In this document: positions 1-9,206 of the stretch, in pieces
Layout of the letters: the number at the start of each line of letters is the position of its first letter
How positions within the stretch are numbered: position 1 is the first letter of the stretch
NCBI RefSeq assembly: GCF_040513375.1
Contig: NZ_JBEVTG010000001.1
Span: 310,001 to 374,000 of the forward strand
DNA length: 64,000 nucleotides
Direction of reading: 5' to 3'
Source of the DNA: Flagellimonas_B algarum
GTDB lineage: Bacteria; Bacteroidota; Bacteroidia; Flavobacteriales; Flavobacteriaceae
Program-made: the position numbers and the translations under genes
The notes under the pieces: model-generated
Told to the model about the DNA's origin: nothing
Database searches by the model: none
What the model saw: only the letters and a program-made list of their open reading frames with translations

Positions 1-725
1 AAGGCCGCTGACAACAAGACCGGGAACGAGATTACCCCGATAACCGCGGTAATGAAGAACGCCCAGATGGTCAAAGGCAAACGGGTCATTGACATCCCTT
101 TGGTACGCAGGTTGAGTACGGTCACGATATAGTTCAATGATCCCAATAGGGAGGAAGCGATGAAAATCGCCATCGAAACCAACCAAAGGGTCATCCCTGC
201 GCCGGATCCCGGTTGGGCCATCGGCAGGGCACTCAATGGCGGATAAATCGTCCAACCCGCTGCCGCTGGTCCGGCTTCGACGAAAATCGAAATGACCATG
301 ATCACGGTAGAGATGAAGAACAGCCAATACGAAATCATGTTCAAAAACCCAGAGGCCATATCACGCGCACCGATCTGCAATGGAATCAAGAGGTTACTGA
401 AGGTACCACTTAATCCGGCGGTGAGCACGAAGAATACCATGATGGTTCCGTGCATGGTGATCAAGGCCAAATAGACATCGGCATCCATCACCCCGTCTGG
501 GGCCCATTTCCCTAGTAGGGCTTCAAAAATCGAAAAGGACTCCCCTGGCCAAGCCAACTGCATACGGAACAGCAATGACATTGCGATTCCGATAAAGCCC
601 ATAATCAACACCCCAGTGATGAAATACTGCTTCGCAATCATCTTGTGGTCTTGACTGAAGATGTACTTGGTTATGAACGTTTCTTTGTGATGATGTCCGT
701 GATCGTCGTGTCCAGTGCCTGACAT
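1..725 (-). CDS. ctaD: Cytochrome c oxidase subunit I, 5' part (runs off left edge)
   Basis: This is the N-terminal part (about 241 codons) of the heme-copper oxidase catalytic subunit, which reduces oxygen to water and pumps protons in the inner membrane. The ATG at 725 gives a His-rich N-terminus (MSGTGHDDHGHHH) and then the family's first helices. His92, in the stretch LITMHGTIMVFF, fits the heme a ligand of helix II. The CuB/heme a3 site and the K channel lie beyond the window edge. It follows coxB by 38 bp and is the last gene visible in the ACIII-oxidase operon. The identification is secure; only the length is unknown. Confidence 0.95.
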   Translation of the reverse strand, partial: MSGTGHDDHGHHHKETFITKYIFSQDHKMIAKQYFITGVLIMGFIGIAMSLLFRMQLAWPGESFSIFEALLGKWAPDGVMDADVYLALITMHGTIMVFFVLTAGLSGTFSNLLIPLQIGARDMASGFLNMISYWLFFISTVIMVISIFVEAGPAAAGWTIYPPLSALPMAQPGSGAGMTLWLVSMAIFIASSLLGSLNYIVTVLNLRTKGMSMTRLPLTIWAFFITAVIGVISFPVLLSAA

Positions 726-763
726 AATCGTTTTTTTTATTTTGTTTCTTTTTCTAGCCTAAT

Positions 764-1828
764 TTATTCCGCGGGTGCCATGGTGTCCCCAAAGGTTGCT
801 TGTTCGGCAATCCACTTGTTGTATTCCTCCTCGGTCTCCACAATGATCTTCAACTGCATGTTGTAATGTGACTTTCCACAGATCTTGTTGCAGAGCAACA
901 CATAATCGAATTCCCAAGGATCTGAATTCGGTTCTCCCCTAGCTGCTTTCGGCGCCCTGATGGCGTTCACCCGTCTGACCTTTTCGACCACTTCGGGATT
1001 CAACCGCATTTCTTCGGTGGTGATGGTCGGGGTAAACGAAAACTGGGTGATCATACCGGGCACACAGTTCATTTGCGCCCTAAAATGGGGCATGTATGCC
1101 GAGTGCAATACGTCTTGCGAACGCATGTAAAAGTTCACCTTGCGGCCGACCGGTAAATGCAATTCCTTGACAATAACATCATCGGCCCCGTTGGGATCCG
1201 ATTCATCAAGACCCAATACATTGGCCCGATCGATATCGATCAAGCGAACGCTGGCATCCCCCAATACGTTGTCATCGCCCCCATAACGTGCCGTCCAGTT
1301 GAACTGCTGGGCATAAAGCTCTACTATCAGCGGATCGTCTTCCTCGTTCACGTCCATGATCTCAGTCCAGTAATACAATCCTGAAATGATCAATCCGGCC
1401 AATACGATCACCGGAATGATGGTCCAAATGAACTCCAAACGGTCGTTATCGGCATAGAACAAGGCTTTTTTCCCTTCCTCGCCCCGGTATTTGTATCCGA
1501 AGTAGTGTAAAAGGGCTTGGGTAATGGTCTGAACGAAGAAGATCACCGCGAAGGAAATCCACATCAACAGGTCGTAGTTGCCACCGTGGGCCGAGGCCGC
1601 TTCGGGCAACAATACTTTCGTATACTTCGCAAAGCTGAAAATGGTGATTCCGTAAATGAAGATCAAAAAGGCGAACAACAGGTAGCCGTTGGTCTTATTG
1701 TCGGAGTCGTTTGCGATTTCTGATTTCGATTGATCAGCTTTGAGTTGGGACAGTTCGAATATCTTGGTCATCTGCCAAATTGCGATGGCCACCAGAACTA
1801 GAACCGTTAATACCAATAATGTCGTCAT
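764..1828 (-). CDS. coxB: Cytochrome c oxidase subunit II (CuA subunit)
   Basis: This subunit accepts electrons from cytochrome c or alternative complex III at the binuclear CuA centre and passes them to subunit I. The cupredoxin domain occupies about residues 165-335. CuA ligands are visible as His242 (VLHSAYMP) and the C-x3-C-x3-H-x2-M set Cys313, Cys317, His321 and Met324. The aromatic patch around QQFNWTARY (residues 174-182) is the usual electron-entry region. Hydrophobic segments appear near residues 3-20, 48-67, 86-108 and 132-154, so there may be four membrane helices where two are usual. No CXXCH is present, so this is not a heme-fused caa3-type subunit. It lies 25 bp after actF. Confidence 0.95.
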   Translation of the reverse strand: MTTLLVLTVLVLVAIAIWQMTKIFELSQLKADQSKSEIANDSDNKTNGYLLFAFLIFIYGITIFSFAKYTKVLLPEAASAHGGNYDLLMWISFAVIFFVQTITQALLHYFGYKYRGEEGKKALFYADNDRLEFIWTIIPVIVLAGLIISGLYYWTEIMDVNEEDDPLIVELYAQQFNWTARYGGDDNVLGDASVRLIDIDRANVLGLDESDPNGADDVIVKELHLPVGRKVNFYMRSQDVLHSAYMPHFRAQMNCVPGMITQFSFTPTITTEEMRLNPEVVEKVRRVNAIRAPKAARGEPNSDPWEFDYVLLCNKICGKSHYNMQLKIIVETEEEYNKWIAEQATFGDTMAPAE

Positions 1829-1853
1829 TGCTTACTTACTTTCTCTATCAATT

Positions 1854-3200
1854 TTAGTAATGGAACTGTCTACTTTCTTCAATAAACGGATTGCGTTTCG
1901 GCGTGAGCTCTTCTTTGGTCAAGGCATTGAATACCCAGAAAATGAACAGCCCGGCGAAAAAGAGGATACCCCCGATCTCAGGGATACCGATATGCCAGTT
2001 CTCCCCTACCGTTGCCGGCATTACCATATTGAAAACATCCAAATAGTGTCCGAATAGAATGATGATACCCGCCATGATCACGAACCAGTTCACCCGCTTG
2101 TAGTCACTGTTCATCAACACCAACAAAGGGAAAATGAAGTTCATGGCCAACATGCCGAAGAACGGCAGTTTATAGTGCTCGATCCGCGTCACGAAATAGG
2201 TGACTTCTTCAGGGATGTTCGCATACCAGATCAACATGAACTGGCTGAACCATAGATAGGTCCAGAAAATACTGATCCCAAACATGAACTTCGCCAAATC
2301 GTGGATGTGGCTATCGTTCACTTCCGGCAACAACCCCTTAGACTTGAGATAAATGGTCACCATGGCAATAACCGTAATACCACTGACGAACATGCTGGCG
2401 AACACGTACCATCCGAATAGCGTACTGAACCAGTGTGGGTCAAGGCTCATGATCCAATCCCATGACATCATGGATTCGGAAATCAGATAAAAGACCAAAA
2501 AGGCGGCCGATATCCTGAAGTTCAATTTGAATTTTGAATTGTCATCCGACGCATCTTGTGCCAACGACAGCTTTCTTGAATATTGGCGATAAGCGATCCA
2601 ACCTCCAAGGAAGATGGCGGCCCTGACCAAGAAAAAGGTCGGGTTCAAATAGCCTTTCTTGCCTTGAAGCAGTTTATCGTGTGCCACGACATCGGCATCC
2701 ATCCAAGTGAACATGTGGTTCATGTGCAAGACGGAAAGTACCAAGATGACGAAAACGATGATCCCTCCGGGCACCAAATAGGCGGTAATCCCTTCCATGA
2801 CCCGAAACAATAAGGGCGCCCAACCTGCCTGTGCCGCGCGATTGACGGCGTAAAACGCCAGGGTCCCCAAGGATATCATAAAGAAAAAGAAGGCCGCTAC
2901 GTACAAGGCCGACCATGGGCGGTTCTGCAATTGGTGGAAAACGTGCTCATCATGGGCAGCGTCGTGGTGACCATCGCCATGGGCGTCGGCTACGGCATGC
3001 GTATCGTGACCGGCTTCTTCACCGTGATGGGCGGCCTCTCCATGGCCACCATGTCCATCATCATGGGCAGCGGCCACAATGGCCTTTGCCTCTTCCGGGG
3101 TAGAAGGTGCACTTAGAAAACCTGAAACCAGGCAAATCGCCCCAACGGCCATCAAAATGTATGATGTAATCTTCAATCGATTTGAAAACGTGTACTTCAT
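1854..3200 (-). CDS. actF: Alternative complex III subunit ActF (quinol:cytochrome c oxidoreductase membrane subunit)
   Basis: This polytopic membrane subunit of alternative complex III oxidises menaquinol in place of a bc1 complex. The 448-residue protein has one N-terminal hydrophobic helix (about 10-30), a very His/Asp/Ala-rich periplasmic or loop segment (about 40-88), and then roughly nine more hydrophobic helices of the NrfD/ActF type. Features include the SMMSWDWIMSLDPHWFSTLFGWY stretch in two parts (SMMSWDWIMS, then LDPHWFSTLF) and LWFSQFMLIWYANIPEE typical of the family. It starts 10 bp after actE ends. The His-rich segment may bind metal; that is inference. Family assignment rests on sequence and on its place between actE and coxB. 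Confidence 0.92.
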   Translation of the reverse strand: MKYTFSNRLKITSYILMAVGAICLVSGFLSAPSTPEEAKAIVAAAHDDGHGGHGEAAHHGEEAGHDTHAVADAHGDGHHDAAHDEHVFHQLQNRPWSALYVAAFFFFMISLGTLAFYAVNRAAQAGWAPLLFRVMEGITAYLVPGGIIVFVILVLSVLHMNHMFTWMDADVVAHDKLLQGKKGYLNPTFFLVRAAIFLGGWIAYRQYSRKLSLAQDASDDNSKFKLNFRISAAFLVFYLISESMMSWDWIMSLDPHWFSTLFGWYVFASMFVSGITVIAMVTIYLKSKGLLPEVNDSHIHDLAKFMFGISIFWTYLWFSQFMLIWYANIPEEVTYFVTRIEHYKLPFFGMLAMNFIFPLLVLMNSDYKRVNWFVIMAGIIILFGHYLDVFNMVMPATVGENWHIGIPEIGGILFFAGLFIFWVFNALTKEELTPKRNPFIEESRQFHY

Positions 3201-3210
3201 GCTTGTTTTC

Positions 3211-3780
3211 TTATTTGGATAGGTCTTCCTTTAGTTTAATCACGTACTCGGCCACTTGCCACATCTCTTCTTCGCTACTGAACTGGGCCGCGTAGGATCC
3301 CATGGAGTTCAATCCGTAGTACATGGTGTGGTATGTGCTTCCGACGGTAATATTCCGCGCTACGTCATCATAGCTGGGAACACCCAATATTTTCTCACGC
3401 TTGACCAAGGTTCCTTGGCCTTTTCCTTTATTGCCGTGGCAGATGGCGCAGTACACGTCATACAGCTCCTTACCCTTAGCCAAATTGGCCTCTTGGCTCA
3501 ACGAATCCAACGGACTGGGTTGCAAACGCGCCAATTCCTTTCCTGCGGGATCGTTGGCGAATTCGTAGGGCATCCATTCCCTGGAAATGGTTTTCGCCGG
3601 GGGCACCATGGCCTCCGTTCCTTGCGGGAACAATCCGTTATCGATCCCTTGATAGGTCTCGTAACCGACCGGTTCATACATGTTCGGCATGTATTGGTAA
3701 TTCGGTTCGTTCTTGTCAAAGCAAGACGATACCATGACCAATACCATTATCCCTAAACCTAATGATGCGAATCGCTTCAT
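3211..3780 (-). CDS. actE: Alternative complex III monoheme cytochrome c subunit ActE
   Basis: This is a membrane-anchored monoheme cytochrome c that carries electrons from the ACIII core to the oxidase. The 189-residue protein has a lipoprotein signal peptide (MKRFASLGLGIMVLVMVSSC, lipobox cysteine 20). A single heme c motif CAICH lies at residues 111-115, and Met160 in GLNSMGSY is a good distal ligand. The long proline-rich stretch before the heme fold (about 25-95) is normal for ActE. It is separated by one base from actD upstream and 10 bp from actF downstream. Confidence 0.93.
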   Translation of the reverse strand: MKRFASLGLGIMVLVMVSSCFDKNEPNYQYMPNMYEPVGYETYQGIDNGLFPQGTEAMVPPAKTISREWMPYEFANDPAGKELARLQPSPLDSLSQEANLAKGKELYDVYCAICHGNKGKGQGTLVKREKILGVPSYDDVARNITVGSTYHTMYYGLNSMGSYAAQFSSEEEMWQVAEYVIKLKEDLSK

Positions 3781-3781
3781 G

Positions 3782-4309
3782 CTATGCTTCTTTGTCTTTA
3801 ACTGTTACTTCGATGGCACCGGTCTCGACCAATAGTGCTTTCAATTCGTTTTCGTTGCCATGTACCCCGACTTCCATCAAGAAATGATCATCGGTCGTAC
3901 GTACATCCGGGTTCTCGGCCTTTTTGAAGGGCCACATCCTACTTCTTAGGTAAAAGGTGATCACCATCAAGTGGGCGGCGAAGAATACGGTCAACTCGAA
4001 CATGATCGGCACGAAAGCCGGCATGTTCTCCAAATAACTGAAACTCGGTTTACCACCGATATCCTGCGGCCAATCTTCGATCATGATGTAGTTCATCATG
4101 GTTATCGCCACGGTAAGGCCCAAACAGCCGTACATGAACGAGGTGATGGCGATTCGGGTATCTTCAAGGCCCATGGCCTTGTCGAGTCCGTGCACCGGAA
4201 AAGGGGTATATACCTCTTCGATATGGTGATGCGCGGCACGTACCTTTTTGACGGCGTGCATCAATATGTCATCATCGTTGTAAACGGCGTGTATCACTTT
4301 CGATGCCAT
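3782..4309 (-). CDS. actD: Alternative complex III subunit ActD (DUF3341)
   Basis: This small integral membrane subunit of alternative complex III belongs to the DUF3341 family. The 175-residue protein has a short soluble N-terminal part, with the typical YTPFPVHGLDKAMG at about residues 36-49, and two hydrophobic helices (about 57-76 and 95-118). The C-terminus is soluble and ends in a degenerate stretch (LVETGAIEVTVKDKEA) often predicted to face the cytoplasm. It contains no cofactor motif. It begins 2 bp after actC and ends one base before actE, consistent with translational coupling. Confidence 0.92.
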   Translation of the reverse strand: MASKVIHAVYNDDDILMHAVKKVRAAHHHIEEVYTPFPVHGLDKAMGLEDTRIAITSFMYGCLGLTVAITMMNYIMIEDWPQDIGGKPSFSYLENMPAFVPIMFELTVFFAAHLMVITFYLRSRMWPFKKAENPDVRTTDDHFLMEVGVHGNENELKALLVETGAIEVTVKDKEA

Positions 4310-4311
4310 AA

Positions 4312-6033
4312 TCAGTCTTTCTTATTTAGTTTTTTCGCCTGGCCAGCCCAATCATCACGCTGGGCCCGTCCTGGGAATTTCTGCGTAATCGAATCCAACA
4401 GATCGTATTCCTTTTGGGTCATTTTGCTGACCTGGGCAAAAGTGAATATTCCGATTTGGTTCAAGATCTCTTCCATTTGCGGTCCGATGCCTTTGACCTT
4501 CTGCAATTCGTCAGGGGTATCGTTATCCTTATCGAACACCCCGATAGTATCCAACAAAGAGGCTACTTTTTCGCTGGTATCACCGGCTTCTTCTTGCTTG
4601 GGGGCTTCGGTAACGGTAGCGGTACCATTGGGCATGCTGTACAATGGTTGGCCGGCATCCCTTAATTTCTTATAGCGCTCCCCAGAGGATTTCAAAATGG
4701 ATTTTACCTCGGCCTGTGCAATGACCGGGAAGGTCCTTGAGTACAATAGGAAGAGTACGAAGAAGAACCCGATCGTTCCGATAAAGATCCCCACGTCGAC
4801 GAAGGTCGGGGAGAACATGGTCCATGATGATGGCAGGTAATCCCTGTGCAAGGAGGTTACAATGATCACGAAACGCTCGAACCACATCCCGATATTCACC
4901 ACAATGGAAATGAAGAACGAGAACATGATGCTGGTACGCAATTTCTTGAACCACATGAACTGTGGCGAGAATACGTTACAGGTCATCATCGACCAGTAGG
5001 CCCACCAGTAAGGACCTGTCGCCCTGTTCAAGAAGGCGTATTGTTCGTATTCGACACCAGAGTACCAAGCGATGAACAATTCGGTGATGTAGGCACAACC
5101 TACGATCGAACCGGTGATCATGATCACGATGTTCATCAATTCGATATGCTGTACGGTAATATAGGCCTCGAGATTACATACTTTACGCATGATGATCAAC
5201 AAGGTCTGCACCATAGCGAAGCCGGAGAAAATCGCACCGGCGACGAAATAAGGTGGGAAAATCGTGGTGTGCCATCCTGGAATGACCGAGGTGGCGAAGT
5301 CAAAAGATACGATGGTGTGTACCGAAAGTACCAGTGGGGTGGCCAAACCGGCCAATACCAAGGATACTTCCTCGAAACGCTGCCAGTCTTTGGCACGGCC
5401 CGTCCATCCGAAGCTCAATAGGCTGTAAATCTTCTTTTGGAACGGTTTTACCGCACGGTCACGGATCATGGCGAAGTCAGGCAACAAGCCCGTCCACCAG
5501 AACACCAAGGATACGGATAAATAGGTCGAAATCGCGAATACGTCCCAAAGGAGTGGCGAGTTGAAGTTCACCCATAGGGAACCGAATTGGTTCGGGATGG
5601 GCAATACCCAGTAGGCCAACCAAGGACGCCCCATGTGGATGATCGGGAACAATCCGGCCTGGATTACCGAGAAAATCGTCATCGCCTCCGCGGAACGGTT
5701 GATGGCCATTCTCCATTTTTGACGGAATAGTAAAAGTACTGCGGAAATTAAGGTTCCCGCGTGACCGATACCGACCCACCATACAAAGTTGGTAATGTCC
5801 CAAGCCCAGTTCACGGTCTTGTTCAATCCCCAGACCCCGATTCCAGTAGAAATGGTGTAAATAATACATCCTAGACCCCAAAGGAAGGCCACAAGGGCAA
5901 TGGAAAAGACGATCCACCAGTGCTTGTTGGCTTTTCCCTCGACCGGTCTGGCGATGTCAACAGAGACATCATGATAGCCTTTGTCACCAAGTACTAGGGG
6001 TTTTCGAATAGGTGCTTCGTAATGCGACGCCAT
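4312..6033 (-). CDS. actC: Alternative complex III membrane subunit ActC (NrfD/PsrC family) with C-terminal helix-hairpin-helix extension
   Basis: This is the large quinol-binding membrane subunit of alternative complex III, of the NrfD/polysulfide reductase family. Residues about 35-460 hold roughly ten hydrophobic helices with family landmarks such as WWVGIGHAGTLISA and FPIIHMGRPWLAYW. At 573 residues it is longer than usual. Residues 507-573 form an extra soluble tail with a helix-hairpin-helix signature (KVKGIGPQMEEILNQIGI, then TFAQV) ending in a DDWAGQAKKL segment. A linker rich in Thr, Glu and Ala joins it to the membrane core. The same module occurs at the end of ribosomal protein S2 in this window (see findings). 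The gene lies 2 bp from actD and 32 bp after actB. Confidence 0.93.
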   Translation of the reverse strand: MASHYEAPIRKPLVLGDKGYHDVSVDIARPVEGKANKHWWIVFSIALVAFLWGLGCIIYTISTGIGVWGLNKTVNWAWDITNFVWWVGIGHAGTLISAVLLLFRQKWRMAINRSAEAMTIFSVIQAGLFPIIHMGRPWLAYWVLPIPNQFGSLWVNFNSPLLWDVFAISTYLSVSLVFWWTGLLPDFAMIRDRAVKPFQKKIYSLLSFGWTGRAKDWQRFEEVSLVLAGLATPLVLSVHTIVSFDFATSVIPGWHTTIFPPYFVAGAIFSGFAMVQTLLIIMRKVCNLEAYITVQHIELMNIVIMITGSIVGCAYITELFIAWYSGVEYEQYAFLNRATGPYWWAYWSMMTCNVFSPQFMWFKKLRTSIMFSFFISIVVNIGMWFERFVIIVTSLHRDYLPSSWTMFSPTFVDVGIFIGTIGFFFVLFLLYSRTFPVIAQAEVKSILKSSGERYKKLRDAGQPLYSMPNGTATVTEAPKQEEAGDTSEKVASLLDTIGVFDKDNDTPDELQKVKGIGPQMEEILNQIGIFTFAQVSKMTQKEYDLLDSITQKFPGRAQRDDWAGQAKKLNKKD

Positions 6034-6065
6034 AATCTATATCTAGTTTCTTGCTTATTGTTTGG

Positions 6066-9000
6066 TTATGCTTCGTTGGTATTTCTCACTTTCACATGAT
6101 AGAACACGTTCGGCTTGGTGCCTACATGCTCCAACAGGTGGTACATTCTATCATCTTCCTTCAACTCAGCAACTTTACTTTCAGAATCGTTGATGTCACC
6201 GAAAACGATCGCCCCACTGCTACAGGCAGAAGAACAAGCGGTTTGGAACTCACCGTCTTTTACTGGACGGCCATCACGTTTGGCATCCAAAATCGTCTTT
6301 TGCGTCATTTGGATACATAAGGAGCATTTTTCCATGACCCCTCTTGAACGAACGTTGACATCAGGGTTCAAGACCATCTTGCCCAAATCGTTGTTCATAT
6401 TGTAATCGAACTCGTCGTTGTTGTTGTATAGGAACCAGTTGAACCTTCGTACTTTGTACGGACAGTTGTTCGCACAGTAGCGGGTACCGACGCATCGGTT
6501 GTAAGCCATGTGGTTCTGACCTTGACGGCTATGGGCCGTTGCGGCCACAGGACAAACGGTCTCACAAGGTGCGTGGTTACAGTGCTGGCACATGACCGGC
6601 TGGAAGGCCACTTGAGGATTTGCGGATGGATTCTCCATCTCACCGAACCCACCAAGGGATCCATTGTCGCCCCAAAGTCCGTCCATACTGTCTTTCTTCT
6701 CGTTATCACCGTCGAAGGTATCTTCGGAAGAATAGTAACGGTCGATTCGCAACCAGTGCATATCGCGCGAACGGCGCATTTCTTGCTTTCCGACCACGGG
6801 AACATTGTTTTCTGCATGACAAGCGATGACACAAGCCCCACAACCTGTACAGGCATTGAGGTCGATCGACATATTGAAATGATGCCCGATCGAACGGTCG
6901 AATTCTTGCCACAGGTCTACCGAGGTAGCCGGTACTTCTTGGTGGTCCAAAGACACCTCGGGAACCGGGTTCCATATGTGATGGTCTTTGGTGTTGAAAA
7001 TCTCCAAGGTGGTTTCCTTGATGATATCACCACGTCCCATTAAGGTATTGTGCAACTGTACGCAAGCGAACTCGTGGTTGCCGGCCGCTTTGCTGAGCGA
7101 AACGGATTGTACGTTGTTGAAATCTTTATAGAGTTTGTAGGCATTGACACCGGTCTTCATCTCAGACTTCATACCGGCATTTCGGCCGTAACCGAAAGAT
7201 AGTCCTACCGTATCATTGGCCTGCCCAGGCTGGATGATCACCGGCACGTTTTCCAAGGTGACCCCATCTACGGTCACATTGGCATAACTTCCGTCCAAAC
7301 CTCCGTTGGCCACGTTCTCGTTTACGAAACCAAGCTTTTCGGCATCGGCTTTGGAAACGGTGACATAGTTATCCCAGGAGACCCGTGAAATTGGATCCGG
7401 GAATTCCTGCAACCAAGGGTTGTTGGCTTGTTTACCGTCACCCATACCGACTTTGGCGTACAACATCAATTCCATTCCGGAACTGGTCGAGTTGGCCAAG
7501 GCACGCACGGCAGCGGCCATGGAATCGACAGTATTGCTTGTTTCAGCCTCGTCTTCGGCGGCCGCATCCGTCGATGCCTCTTCCGTTGCCGAAGCGGTCA
7601 TGGTATATACCCCATCTTGCAGGGCCTTGTTCCACCCCGAACCGTTCAGTACGGTGGTTTCCCAATTGGATTTCAAATACTCGTAATAGCTTTGTTCGCT
7701 GCCCATCCACTGGAGAAGGCAATTTTGGAATTGTCGGGTATCGAACAGCTCACGGATGGTGGGCTGCATCAGGCTCATCTGGCCTTTCTTCATTTCGACA
7801 TCACCCCATGATTCCAAATAGTGTGAAGCGGCTGCCACATATTGTGCGGCTTCTGCGGTTTCATCATTATTGAAGGCACAGCTCACCGTCATACTGACTT
7901 TGCCCATTCCTTCTTGGAAATCGGCCGCGTTCGGAAGGGTGTACAAAGGATTGACCCCGTCCATCAACAAAGCCGCCACTTTACCGGCCTTCATATCGGC
8001 GATCAAGCGGTTCAGTTTTGCTGTATTTCCTTCCCTAACATATTTTGGGCGTTCGGCATCAAAGGCCTCACTTTGGATCAATGCGTTAATGGCCAATACC
8101 ACGGCTTGGGCATTGCTATCGTTCAACCCGCAAACCACAACGGCTTTGCTACCCGCCTTGCGGATCTCAGCTGCGACTTGATCGACGATACCGTCGATAT
8201 CGGAGCTACCCCCACTGACCGTACTGCCGTTCAACTTGCCGAACAACTTGGCCAAGGCGACTTTCATACCTGCAGCATTCAAAGGAACACGTTTATCGGC
8301 ATTGGCGCCGGTCAATGACATGTTCGATTCGAAATGGATGTGTCGCGACATCTTGCCTTCGTGGGGCACCCTGCCTTTGGCATAGCCCGAATCATAGCCA
8401 CCACCTTGCCAATCACCAAGGAAATCGGCAGCAAAGGAAACGATGACGGATGCTTTGCTAAAATCGTAATCGGCCAAGGCGCGTTCGCCATAAGCCGCTT
8501 CGTATGCATTCAATGCCGCATCTTCAGCAATGGCATCATAAGCGACATGGGTCACGTTGCCATAGGCCGCAGTAAAATCGGCAATCAATTTTTTGGTTGT
8601 GGGACTGGCATAACTCTGCGTCAACAAAGCGATTTGCTTTCCAGAGTTTTTCGCAGCGGTCAAGGTGCCTTTGACCCGAAGGTCCAAATCTTCCCAAGCG
8701 ATCGCCTCCCCATTGAAGGTCGGTCCTTGCAAACGCTTGCTATCATACAAGCTCAATACGGATGCATTGACCCGAGCGTTGGCCCCACCATTGGTCATGG
8801 CCAAATCGTTGTTCTCGATTTTGATCGGACGCCCTTCGCGGGTCTTGACCAAAACACTGGCAAAATCATAGCCATCGGCGATGGAGGTGGCGTAATAGTT
8901 CGCCACACCTGGAACGATACTCTCTGGCTGAACGACGTAAGGGATCGATTTTTTCACCGGACCCTCACAGGCCGCCAATGAGGCCGCCGCGGTACTGAAC

Positions 9001-9179
9001 CCGACGTACTTCAAAAAATCCCTTCGCGAAGTATTCGAATCGGCCAAGTTCTCTTGGTCACCCAAAAACTCATCTACGGGGATATGCTCGGTAAATTCGT
9101 TTTGTCGTAGCGTCTCAACAATGGAATCGTTCGGATTCAACTCCGCTTCACTTTTCCAATATTTCTTGTTTGATGCCAT
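6066..9179 (-). CDS. actB: Alternative complex III iron-sulfur subunit ActB (molybdopterin oxidoreductase-like fused to ferredoxin-like domain)
   Basis: This is the large peripheral subunit of ACIII, homologous to a fused molybdopterin oxidoreductase and four-cluster ferredoxin protein. The 1037-residue sequence carries a displaced Tat-like motif SRRDFLK at 51-57, after an N-terminal leader of about 50 residues, followed by a hydrophobic stretch and Cys71. The middle part (about 75-720) is the molybdopterin-family fold; ActB proteins are known to lack the molybdenum cofactor. The C-terminal part has cysteine sets CTGCGACVIAC, CQHCNHAPCETVC, CANNC, CSLC and ACSSAC, sufficient for three to four Fe-S clusters. 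An acidic Ala/Glu/Thr insertion lies near residue 530-555. The gene is between actA (27 bp) and actC (32 bp). Confidence 0.94.
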   Translation of the reverse strand: MASNKKYWKSEAELNPNDSIVETLRQNEFTEHIPVDEFLGDQENLADSNTSRRDFLKYVGFSTAAASLAACEGPVKKSIPYVVQPESIVPGVANYYATSIADGYDFASVLVKTREGRPIKIENNDLAMTNGGANARVNASVLSLYDSKRLQGPTFNGEAIAWEDLDLRVKGTLTAAKNSGKQIALLTQSYASPTTKKLIADFTAAYGNVTHVAYDAIAEDAALNAYEAAYGERALADYDFSKASVIVSFAADFLGDWQGGGYDSGYAKGRVPHEGKMSRHIHFESNMSLTGANADKRVPLNAAGMKVALAKLFGKLNGSTVSGGSSDIDGIVDQVAAEIRKAGSKAVVVCGLNDSNAQAVVLAINALIQSEAFDAERPKYVREGNTAKLNRLIADMKAGKVAALLMDGVNPLYTLPNAADFQEGMGKVSMTVSCAFNNDETAEAAQYVAAASHYLESWGDVEMKKGQMSLMQPTIRELFDTRQFQNCLLQWMGSEQSYYEYLKSNWETTVLNGSGWNKALQDGVYTMTASATEEASTDAAAEDEAETSNTVDSMAAAVRALANSTSSGMELMLYAKVGMGDGKQANNPWLQEFPDPISRVSWDNYVTVSKADAEKLGFVNENVANGGLDGSYANVTVDGVTLENVPVIIQPGQANDTVGLSFGYGRNAGMKSEMKTGVNAYKLYKDFNNVQSVSLSKAAGNHEFACVQLHNTLMGRGDIIKETTLEIFNTKDHHIWNPVPEVSLDHQEVPATSVDLWQEFDRSIGHHFNMSIDLNACTGCGACVIACHAENNVPVVGKQEMRRSRDMHWLRIDRYYSSEDTFDGDNEKKDSMDGLWGDNGSLGGFGEMENPSANPQVAFQPVMCQHCNHAPCETVCPVAATAHSRQGQNHMAYNRCVGTRYCANNCPYKVRRFNWFLYNNNDEFDYNMNNDLGKMVLNPDVNVRSRGVMEKCSLCIQMTQKTILDAKRDGRPVKDGEFQTACSSACSSGAIVFGDINDSESKVAELKEDDRMYHLLEHVGTKPNVFYHVKVRNTNEA

Positions 9180-9206
9180 ATGATTATTGCAATATCTTCT
9201 TAAAAA

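Noticed and set aside
1854..3200. His/Asp-rich segment in ActF suggested a metal-transport protein
   Set aside because: The rest of the protein and its operon place identify it as ActF; the His-rich part is a loop in the family.
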